Source: an uncultured Flavobacteriaceae bacterium (GTDB lineage Bacteria > Bacteroidota > Bacteroidia > Flavobacteriales > Flavobacteriaceae). Taken from it: DNA of 60,282 nucleotides. Where the stretch lies: assembly GCA_937936275.1 (NCBI GenBank), contig CALHCJ010000112.1, positions 1 to 60,282 on the forward strand. The letters are read 5' to 3'. The notes below the pieces were generated by a model that was given only the letters and a program-made list of their open reading frames with translations, was not told where the DNA came from and did not search any database. The position numbers and the translations under genes are program-made. This document shows positions 54,026-60,282 of the stretch, piece by piece (positions within the stretch are counted from its first letter, which is position 1; each line of letters starts with the position of its first letter).

Positions 54026-54056
54026 TTTTTTAAAGACTATCAATACGATACTTTTA
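54026..54056 (+). promoter_or_regulatory. Promoter of sRNA copy 3
   Basis: TTTT (54026-54029), 19 bases, then TACTTTTA (54049-54056), one mismatch to TANNTTTG, ending five bases before the head. Confidence 0.6.
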
Positions 54057-54060
54057 GAGA

Positions 54061-54136
54061 ACCATAGCATAAGTAGGTTAAGTTCATGGTAAGATTTGGG
54101 GCAAAAAAGGTGGAGACTTCTCCACCTTTTTTATTT
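54061..54136 (+). ncRNA. Tandem small RNA copy 3
   Basis: The head at 54062-54101 is identical to copies 1 and 2. Its terminator is the same as in copy 1 (GGTGGAG, ACTT, CTCCACC, T run to about 54136). The five bases before the head (GAGAA) match copy 2 and differ from copies 1 and 4. The 238 bases between copies 2 and 3 contain a nested inverted repeat around 53919-53959 (ACCTCA/TGAGGT) but no gene. Confidence 0.8.
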
Positions 54137-54230
54137 GAAAACCTTAGTATTTTCCACAGCTCACCCATTTTTTAAGTAAAATCTTACTTTTTTCAAAAAA
54201 AGTCAAGCTCTTAAAAAATACCAAAATTCC

Positions 54231-54261
54231 TTTTTTATTTAACACAATACCAGTAATTTAG
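54231..54261 (+). promoter_or_regulatory. Promoter of sRNA copy 4 inside an inverted repeat
   Basis: TTTT (54231-54234), 19 bases, then TAATTTAG (54254-54261), one mismatch to TANNTTTG. CAATAC (54245-54250) and GTATTG (54261-54266) form a perfect inverted repeat around the octamer, a possible operator. Confidence 0.6.
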
Positions 54262-54265
54262 TATT

Positions 54266-54345
54266 GCCATAGCATAAGTAGGTTAAGTTTATGGTAAGAT
54301 TTGGGACGAAAAGGGTGGAGACTTCTCCGCCCTTTTCTATTTTTA
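54266..54345 (+). ncRNA. Tandem small RNA copy 4
   Basis: The head at 54267-54306 differs from the other three at two places: C to T at head position 24, next to the ATGG, and G to A at position 40. The terminator is GGGTGGAG (54313-54320), ACTT, CTCCGCCC (54325-54332), pairing with one G-U, followed by T residues. It is the copy nearest to sod. Confidence 0.78.
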
Positions 54346-54354
54346 AACTAGACA

Positions 54355-54390
54355 AAAAAGCATCCTATCAAAATTGATAGGATGCTTTTT
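54355..54390. terminator. Strong bidirectional terminator between sRNA array and sod
   Basis: AAAAAGCATCCTATCAA (54355-54371) pairs perfectly with TTGATAGGATGCTTTTT (54374-54390). It can end sod on the minus strand and any read-through from sRNA copy 4. Confidence 0.9.
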
Positions 54391-54419
54391 AATTATGCAA
54401 TTTATGTAAAGAGACGGCT

Positions 54420-55028
54420 CTATTTATGAGATGCGTACAACTCAGACACTTTGTCCCAGTTAATCACATTGAAAAAGGCACTAACATAATCTGGTCTTCT
54501 GTTTTGATAATTTAGGTAGTAAGCATGTTCCCAAACATCAAGACCCAAAATAGGATAACCGCCACAACCAACATTTGGCATTAGTGGATTATCTTGATTT
54601 GGTGTCGAGCAAACTTCAACCTTACCTCCTGGGTGCACGCAAAGCCAAGCCCATCCTGACCCGAATCTTGTTCCTGCGGCTGCACTAAATTTCTCTTTAA
54701 AAGAATCAAATGACCCGAAAGCGGTGTTGATTGCATCAGCTAATTCGCCTGAAGGCGCTCCACCTCCGTCAGGAGACATTACACTCCAGAAAAGCGAATG
54801 ATTAAAAAACCCACCTCCATTATTTCTAACGGCTCCGTTAGACATATCGAGATTTGATAAAATATCTTCAATTGATTTTTCTGCTAAATCGCTTCCTTCG
54901 ATAGCCGTATTTAATTTAGTAGTATATCCATTGTGATGTTTAGTGTGGTGTATCTCCATCGTTCTGGCATCAATATGTGGTTCCAATGCGTCATAGGCAT
55001 AGGGTAATTTTGGTAATTCAAAAGCCAT
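54420..55028 (-). CDS. sod: Iron/manganese superoxide dismutase
   Basis: This 202-residue enzyme converts superoxide to peroxide and oxygen. Metal ligands are visible as His27 in [12 protein letters not shown], a His in [11 protein letters not shown], and the Asp and His in [28 protein letters not shown] is typical. The iron or manganese preference cannot be told safely. No signal peptide. A -7-like TAAATTTG lies on the minus strand at 55069-55062. The gene is convergent with the small-RNA array. Confidence 0.95.
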   Translation of the reverse strand: MAFELPKLPYAYDALEPHIDARTMEIHHTKHHNGYTTKLNTAIEGSDLAEKSIEDILSNLDMSNGAVRNNGGGFFNHSLFWSVMSPDGGGAPSGELADAINTAFGSFDSFKEKFSAAAGTRFGSGWAWLCVHPGGKVEVCSTPNQDNPLMPNVGCGGYPILGLDVWEHAYYLNYQNRRPDYVSAFFNVINWDKVSELYASHK

Positions 55029-55061
55029 AATTATCGTATTTGTATGTTATTAATGTATTTT

Positions 55062-55069
55062 CAAATTTA
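55062..55069 (-). promoter_or_regulatory. -7-like element of sod
   Basis: TAAATTTG on the minus strand (55069-55062) matches TANNTTTG, 33 bases before the sod ATG. A TTTG occurs upstream at too short a spacing (14 bases). Confidence 0.4.
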
Positions 55070-55157
55070 CAAATATTAACATTCAAAAACCTATAATTAT
55101 TTGTTAAGTACGGTAATAGAAATTGGTCAGTTCTGTGTAATTTGCAACAAAAATTAA

Positions 55158-58100
55158 GTGCGCGAAACGTCATTCAAAATATATAATGCTTCTGCTGGAT
55201 CGGGTAAGACCTACACTTTGGCAAAAGAGTATTTGCGTATACTTTTATCCTCTAAAGAAGGCTATCGTCAAATTTTAGCGATCACTTTTACGAACAAGGC
55301 GGTCAACGAAATGAAGGACAGAATTTTAAATAGTCTTTTCGAATTCAGTCAAACACAAGCTCTCGAAGACCCTTCCCCTATGTTTACTGCGCTCATTAGC
55401 GAACTACACATTAGCGCTAAAGAACTTCAAGAGCGGTCTAAACATGCATTAAAAAAAATATTACATAACTATGCTTTTTTTGATATTTCTACCATAGATA
55501 AATTCACACATCGCCTTATAAGAACTTTTGCCAAAGACCTTAAGTTGCCACAGAATTTTGAAGTTGTATTAGACACCGCATTGTTGCTTGATGAAGCTGT
55601 GGGTAGACTGATTAGCAAAGCAGGTGTTGATCAGCAATTGACCAAAGTGCTTCTAGATTTTGCTTTAGAAAAAATAGATGATGATAAAAGCTGGGATATC
55701 GCTTTAGATCTAAACAAAGTTGGAGCCCTTATCTTCAATGAGGCCAACAACAATCATCTTAAACAATTTGAAGATAAAAAAATTGAAGATTTTTTAGACC
55801 TTCAAGACGCAATTAGGGCAAGTATTAAGAGTATATCAGCACAAATTCGTGCCGATGCCGCTCAAATACTTCTAATTATCAATGAGAACGAACTGGAATA
55901 TTCAGATTTTAAATCAAGCTGGTTTCCCAAGTTTATTCTTAAAATTGAGCAAGGCGACTTCAATATTGACTTCAAAGCTGGGTGGAAACAAAATTTTGAT
56001 TCATCACCGTTATATTCAGGAAAATGCGAGCCAGCAAAAAAAATAATCTTAGATGGTTTACACCCTCAATTTATAGTACTTTTCAATACCATCAAAGAGA
56101 ATACCTTTTCTTTTCAACTTTTTAATAACATCTATAAAAATATCGTTCCGCTCACAGTCTTGAATGCCATTCAACAAGAAATAAAACACATACAGGTCGA
56201 GCGCGATCAATTACCCATTTATGAGTTTAATAGTATTATCTCAAACGAGATAAAAGACCAACCTGCTCCATTTATTTATGAACGCTTAGGTGAAAAATAC
56301 AGTCATTATTTTATCGATGAGTTTCAAGACACTTCTGAAATGCAATGGCAGAATCTCGTACCATTAATTGACAACGCTCTATCTACCGAAAATGGATCTC
56401 TTTTCCTAGTTGGTGATGCAAAACAGGCCATATATAGATGGCGAGGAGGTAGAGCCGAACAGTTTCTGAATTTGGTTAATGGTAAAGCAAACCCCTTTGT
56501 AATAGCTCCTCGAGTCGAAAATCTTCCCAGTAATTACCGCAGCCTCCCAGAAATTGTAAGATTTAACAATGATTTTTTTACCAATACTAGTTCTTACTTC
56601 AACAGCGAAATATATCAAAGCCTTTTTGAAAAAGGAAACAAGCAAACGAGCAATACCAAAGAAGGTGGTCTTGTGCGACTAACTTTTTTAGAGGAGAATG
56701 AAACTCAAACAATTGACGAATTATATGGTCAAGAAGTACTCAAAACCATTCATGAGGTCATTAATAAATCATATGTCTACAAGGACATTTGCATTTTAGT
56801 AAGGGGCAATAAAGAGGGAATTGCACTGGCAAATTTTCTTGCTCAAGAGAACGTTCCGATCATATCTTCAGAAAGTTTACTACTTCAAAGTAGTTCTAAA
56901 ATTCGATTTCTGATTAACTTATTACGCTTGCAAAATCAACCTGACGATAAAGCCATAGTTTTTGAAATTCTTTCTTATTTATCCGTAGAAAAAGAAAATC
57001 GACATGACTATATTGCCTCAAACTTAGAAAAGGTTAAACTTCTTTTAGAACATGATTTTAGCTTTAAACTAAGTCGTCTTAGACAAGCTTCTGTTTATGA
57101 CGGAATGGAATATGCGATCAAACAATTTAATCTCGCGCCTAAACCAGATGCATATATCAATTTCTTTATGGATACGGTACTTGATGTTGAGCAAAAAGAA
57201 GGCGTGGGCATTCCAATTTATTTATCCTATTGGGAAAAGAAAAAAGATAGGCTGAGTATTACCGCTCCATCTACTATGAATGCTGTACAAATCATGACTG
57301 TTCATAAAGCAAAGGGGTTAGAATTTGATATTACAATTTTCCCTTATGCACATACTAAAATCTACAAGGAACAAGAACCTAAATTGTGGCTTCCAGTTGA
57401 TAAAGAAAATTTTAACGGATTTTCAGAGGTGTTAATCAACAAAAAACAAGAAGTTACTGAATATAATGAATTGGCCGCTCATCTATTTAATGAAGAGAAT
57501 AACAGATTAGAATTAGATGCTTTTAATGTTCTCTATGTTGCACTTACCAGAGCTGTCAAAGCATTGTACATTATAACAAGTCTAAAAGTAACTTCTAGTG
57601 ACACTCCAAAAACTTATACTGATTTATTCACTTCATACCTGATTAAGAAAGGACTATGGGAGGAGAATAATTTCATATACACCTTTGGTTCATTGACTAA
57701 TTTTGTTGGTGAGATGACCATTAAAGACCAAGAAGATATTCCATTTCAGTATTCTTATAAAGATCGCTCTGCTTTCAGAATCTTAACAACTTCAGGAATG
57801 CTATGGGATACCGACCGCGAAGACGCTATATCTCAAGGAAATCTCATACACCATGTTATGAGTCTTGTTGAAACTGAAAAAGATATTGATATCGCACTAG
57901 ATACCTTAGCTCAAACAGGAGCTATTGCTTCAGTTGACAGGAGCAAGCTCCGAAATAAAATAGCTATGATTATTAATCACAAAGAGTTATCAGCATATTA
58001 TGATTTTGGTAAAGGAAATGTCATTAAGAACGAAAAAGATATAATCACCAAAACCGGAAGTATTTTACGACCAGATCGTGTTGTTCTAAAAAATAATAAA

Positions 58101-58253
58101 GCAACTGTTATTGATTATAAAACTGGCAAACGTGATTCAAGATATCAAGAACAAGTTTACGCTTATGCTGATGCGTTGCAAGAGATGGGGTATCAAATAG
58201 AAAACAAAATCATTATATATATTAACGAAGAAGTAACACCAGAATTTATTTAA
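55158..58253 (+). CDS. UvrD/AddA-like helicase-nuclease
   Basis: This 1031-residue protein starts with GTG at 55158. Walker [10 protein letters not shown] (about 10-18) follows within 20 residues of the start. Helicase motif II is [13 protein letters not shown] (around 387), [18 protein letters not shown] is motif III/IV-like, and [13 protein letters not shown] is motif V (as [12 protein letters not shown]). A RecB-type nuclease domain lies at the C-terminus (about 972-1025; [26 protein letters not shown]). It resembles AddA/RecB subunits that process double-strand breaks. The AddB-like partner is not in the window. kbl follows by eight bases. Confidence 0.9.
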   Translation: MRETSFKIYNASAGSGKTYTLAKEYLRILLSSKEGYRQILAITFTNKAVNEMKDRILNSLFEFSQTQALEDPSPMFTALISELHISAKELQERSKHALKKILHNYAFFDISTIDKFTHRLIRTFAKDLKLPQNFEVVLDTALLLDEAVGRLISKAGVDQQLTKVLLDFALEKIDDDKSWDIALDLNKVGALIFNEANNNHLKQFEDKKIEDFLDLQDAIRASIKSISAQIRADAAQILLIINENELEYSDFKSSWFPKFILKIEQGDFNIDFKAGWKQNFDSSPLYSGKCEPAKKIILDGLHPQFIVLFNTIKENTFSFQLFNNIYKNIVPLTVLNAIQQEIKHIQVERDQLPIYEFNSIISNEIKDQPAPFIYERLGEKYSHYFIDEFQDTSEMQWQNLVPLIDNALSTENGSLFLVGDAKQAIYRWRGGRAEQFLNLVNGKANPFVIAPRVENLPSNYRSLPEIVRFNNDFFTNTSSYFNSEIYQSLFEKGNKQTSNTKEGGLVRLTFLEENETQTIDELYGQEVLKTIHEVINKSYVYKDICILVRGNKEGIALANFLAQENVPIISSESLLLQSSSKIRFLINLLRLQNQPDDKAIVFEILSYLSVEKENRHDYIASNLEKVKLLLEHDFSFKLSRLRQASVYDGMEYAIKQFNLAPKPDAYINFFMDTVLDVEQKEGVGIPIYLSYWEKKKDRLSITAPSTMNAVQIMTVHKAKGLEFDITIFPYAHTKIYKEQEPKLWLPVDKENFNGFSEVLINKKQEVTEYNELAAHLFNEENNRLELDAFNVLYVALTRAVKALYIITSLKVTSSDTPKTYTDLFTSYLIKKGLWEENNFIYTFGSLTNFVGEMTIKDQEDIPFQYSYKDRSAFRILTTSGMLWDTDREDAISQGNLIHHVMSLVETEKDIDIALDTLAQTGAIASVDRSKLRNKIAMIINHKELSAYYDFGKGNVIKNEKDIITKTGSILRPDRVVLKNNKATVIDYKTGKRDSRYQEQVYAYADALQEMGYQIENKIIIYINEEVTPEFI

Positions 58254-58261
58254 GAATTATT

Positions 58262-59455
58262 ATGTACGGAAAAATAAAAGAACATCTACAAACCGAAATC
58301 GATCAAATAAAAGAAGACGGTCTCTACAAAACGGAACGGATTATTACATCTGCTCAAGACGCTGTTATCAAGATCTCAACAGGCCAAGAGGTCATAAATT
58401 TTTGTGCCAATAACTACTTAGGGCTTTCATCTCACCCAGAAGTTATTCAAGCAGCAAAAGATGCTATGGACACTCATGGTTTTGGTATGTCATCTGTTCG
58501 TTTTATATGTGGTACACAGAATATTCACAAAGAGTTAGAGCAAAAAATTGCAGATTTCTATGGTACTGAAGATACTATATTGTATGCTGCTGCCTTTGAC
58601 GCAAACGGTGGAGTTTTCGAACCTTTACTTACAGCAGAAGATGCAATCATATCTGATTCTTTAAACCATGCTTCCATTATCGACGGTGTTCGCTTGTGCA
58701 AAGCAAAACGTTTTCGATACGCCAATAACAATATGGCTGATCTTGAAAAACAACTACAACAGGCCAATGCGGACAATGCTCGCTTCAAAATAATAGTTAC
58801 GGATGGTGTTTTTTCTATGGATGGTTTAGTGGCGCCTTTAGATAAGATCTGCGACTTAGCTGATAAATACGATGCTTTAGTTATGATTGACGAATGCCAT
58901 GCAACAGGGTTTATTGGTAAGACCGGCCGTGGCACCCTAGAAGAAAAAGGCGTGATGGATAGAATTGATATCATCACAGGTACTTTAGGAAAAGCTCTCG
59001 GAGGTGCGATGGGAGGTTACACCACCGGTAAAAAAGAAATTATTGAAATCCTGCGTCAGCGCTCGAGACCATACCTCTTTTCAAATTCTTTAGCACCAGC
59101 TATTGTAGGAGCATCTATAAAAGTCTTTGAGATGCTTCAAAATGACACCTCTTTACGCGATAAACTTGAACAGAATACAAACTATTTTAAAAAAGGGATG
59201 AAAGCTGCAGGTTTCGACATCATCGATGGCGATTCTGCTATTGTTCCCGTAATGCTTTATGATGCCAAGCTTTCTCAGCAAATGGCCAATATGCTACTAG
59301 AGAAAGGAATTTACGTCATCGGATTCTTTTTTCCTGTTGTTCCTAGAGATAAAGCAAGAATTCGTGTTCAACTTTCTGCCGCCCATGAATTAGAACATTT
59401 AGACCAAGCGATAACGGCATTTGTAGAGGTTGGGAAAGCATTAAAAATCGTTTAA
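58262..59455 (+). CDS. kbl: 2-amino-3-ketobutyrate CoA ligase (glycine C-acetyltransferase)
   Basis: This 397-residue pyridoxal-phosphate enzyme cleaves 2-amino-3-ketobutyrate with CoA to glycine and acetyl-CoA in threonine breakdown. [68 protein letters not shown] and [16 protein letters not shown] (with the PLP Lys) all fit. Threonine dehydrogenase is not adjacent. It shares a transcript with the helicase-nuclease gene. Confidence 0.96.
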   Translation: MYGKIKEHLQTEIDQIKEDGLYKTERIITSAQDAVIKISTGQEVINFCANNYLGLSSHPEVIQAAKDAMDTHGFGMSSVRFICGTQNIHKELEQKIADFYGTEDTILYAAAFDANGGVFEPLLTAEDAIISDSLNHASIIDGVRLCKAKRFRYANNNMADLEKQLQQANADNARFKIIVTDGVFSMDGLVAPLDKICDLADKYDALVMIDECHATGFIGKTGRGTLEEKGVMDRIDIITGTLGKALGGAMGGYTTGKKEIIEILRQRSRPYLFSNSLAPAIVGASIKVFEMLQNDTSLRDKLEQNTNYFKKGMKAAGFDIIDGDSAIVPVMLYDAKLSQQMANMLLEKGIYVIGFFFPVVPRDKARIRVQLSAAHELEHLDQAITAFVEVGKALKIV

Positions 59456-59503
59456 ATACCCGTTTTTATCTATCAAATGCGTTAAAAAAAATAAGAAATG
59501 TAT

Positions 59504-59534
59504 TTTGTTAATAATATTTAACAAGTTACATTTG
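59504..59534 (+). promoter_or_regulatory. Consensus promoter of the OmpA-family gene
   Basis: TTTG (59504-59507), exactly 19 bases, then TACATTTG (59527-59534) matches the Bacteroidota promoter consensus in full. It leaves a leader of roughly 30 bases before the ATG at 59569 and is the best promoter in the window. Confidence 0.85.
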
Positions 59535-59568
59535 CAGCTAATAAACACTTAAACTTAAAATTTTAAAC

Positions 59569-60282
59569 ATGAAACATCTTAGCAAATTAATGGCTTTGGC
59601 CCTATTATTAGTAGGTCTTCAAGGCATACAAGCGCAAGACGAGAATAATCCTTGGCAAGTGCAATTTGGTGTCAATGCTATTGACGTCTATCCTACTGGA
59701 GATGTAAGTTCTTTTGGTAATGAATTGTTCAATGTGAACGATCACTGGAACATACTTCCTTCCGTATCTTATATCGGCGTATCTAAATCGGTAGGTGACG
59801 GTTTCGCAGTTGGAGTAAGAGGATCTCTTAACAAAATAAGCAAATTAGGAGATGTAAGAGTAGATGATTTATCTCATTATGCTTTAGATGGTACGATAAA
59901 GTACAGCTTTCTTAAAAACACCGTTATCGATCCTTTCTTGGAAATAGGCGGTGGTTATACTTGGGTTGATGAAATTGGTGCTGGTACTGTTAATGGTGGT
60001 ATTGGCGCAAACATCTGGTTTTCTGACAATCTTGCATTGACTCTTCAAACTGGATATAAGCATGCTTTTGAAGATTATGGAGTAAAGCACTGGCAACATT
60101 TAGCTGGTATTTCAGTTAAATTTGGTGGTACTGATACTGACGGTGATGGTATTTATGACAAAGATGATGCTTGTCCAGAAGTTGCTGGTCTTGAAGCATT
60201 CAATGGTTGTCCAGATGCTGACGGTGATGGCATTGAGGACAGTAAAGATGCTTGTCCTAATGAAGCTGGTTCAAAAGAAATG
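59569..60282 (+). CDS. OmpA-family outer-membrane protein, 3'-truncated
   Basis: The frame from ATG 59569 stays open to the window edge (238 residues seen). A signal peptide (about 1-24, ending GIQAQD) precedes an N-terminal beta-barrel (about 26-185) with alternating strands and a [13 protein letters not shown] turn. Calcium-binding thrombospondin-type-3-like repeats follow ([30 protein letters not shown]). The peptidoglycan-binding OmpA domain would lie beyond the window. A full-consensus promoter suggests high expression, as expected for a major outer-membrane protein. Confidence 0.92.
   Translation, partial: MKHLSKLMALALLLVGLQGIQAQDENNPWQVQFGVNAIDVYPTGDVSSFGNELFNVNDHWNILPSVSYIGVSKSVGDGFAVGVRGSLNKISKLGDVRVDDLSHYALDGTIKYSFLKNTVIDPFLEIGGGYTWVDEIGAGTVNGGIGANIWFSDNLALTLQTGYKHAFEDYGVKHWQHLAGISVKFGGTDTDGDGIYDKDDACPEVAGLEAFNGCPDADGDGIEDSKDACPNEAGSKEM

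Noticed and set aside
53595-54345. Short open frames starting at the ATG inside each repeated head (MVRFG...), preceded by AGG
   Set aside because: The frame runs through the terminator stem and T run with no stop before the predicted RNA end, and the residues after MVRFG follow the stem's base changes, not protein conservation. I keep the units as non-coding, though a peptide cannot be fully excluded.
53570-54345. CRISPR-like array
   Set aside because: Repeats are four, unevenly spaced (181, 310, 205 bases), each with a terminator, and no cas gene is present.
1-60282. tRNA, rRNA, insertion sequence, integrase or phage genes
   Set aside because: None could be recognised by reading; a tRNAscan-SE or ISfinder run would settle this.

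Overview
This window is a chromosomal segment from an AT-rich, probably marine member of the Flavobacteriaceae (Bacteroidota). The assignment rests on sequence features: several promoters of the Bacteroidota type (TTTG-like -33, about 19 bases, TANNTTTG -7), an IPExxxVDY-family protein, a complete Bat (aerotolerance) operon, a calcium-binding-repeat OmpA protein, lipoprotein signals and a long amidophosphoribosyltransferase. I see no phage, insertion sequence, CRISPR array, tRNA or rRNA. Most of the window is ordinary core chromosome.

Layout. 1-1.2 kb: minus-strand run of three small genes (a truncated secreted protein, an antibiotic-biosynthesis-monooxygenase-fold protein, a conserved hypothetical). 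1.3-9.4 kb: CvpA, an acyltransferase, a giant alpha-2-macroglobulin lipoprotein, a CAP lipoprotein. 9.5-14.3 kb: 3-hydroxyanthranilate dioxygenase, DUF1304 protein, CHASE histidine kinase, SnoaL-like protein, ALDH7-type dehydrogenase. 14.2-15 kb: a gene-poor stretch with a frame-broken small gene that still has a promoter and terminator, plus a structured RNA-like segment. 15-16.4 kb: OmpA-like protein and helix-hairpin-helix protein. 16.5-20.5 kb (minus): acyl-ACP desaturase, then an SPFH / zinc-ribbon / metallophosphoesterase operon. 20.7-24.4 kb: sugar kinase, AlbA_2 protein, SDR, aldo-keto reductase. 24.7-33.8 kb: MoxR-DUF58-BatABCDE operon. 33.8-39.8 kb: two SulP transporters, a beta-carbonic anhydrase and pheS. 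39.8-44.7 kb: CYTH protein, DinB, small lipoprotein, and a minus-strand cluster of AraC regulator, 51-residue Cys/His protein, AhpD-like protein and cupredoxin; then a PAS protein. 44.8-49.1 kb (minus): acpP-fabF-rnc-(IPExxxVDY)-pyk. 49.3-53.5 kb: purN, RNase H, PfkB kinase, purF. 53.5-54.35 kb: four tandem small-RNA genes. 54.4-60.3 kb: superoxide dismutase, AddA-like helicase-nuclease, kbl, and the start of a major OmpA-type porin-like protein.

The most unusual element is the 53.5-54.35 kb region between purF and sod. A 40-base head is repeated four times (three copies identical, the fourth with two changes). Each copy lies exactly five bases downstream of a -7-like octamer and is followed at once by its own intrinsic terminator. 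The terminator stems differ between copies while keeping pairing. This is best read as four independently transcribed small RNAs of about 75-80 nt that share a 5' region. I cannot assign them to a described family.

Secondary points of interest are three genes of about 50 codons (41569-41721, 42836-42991, and the frameshifted 14350-14522), the SulP/carbonic anhydrase pair around pheS, and the SPFH-zinc ribbon-phosphoesterase operon.
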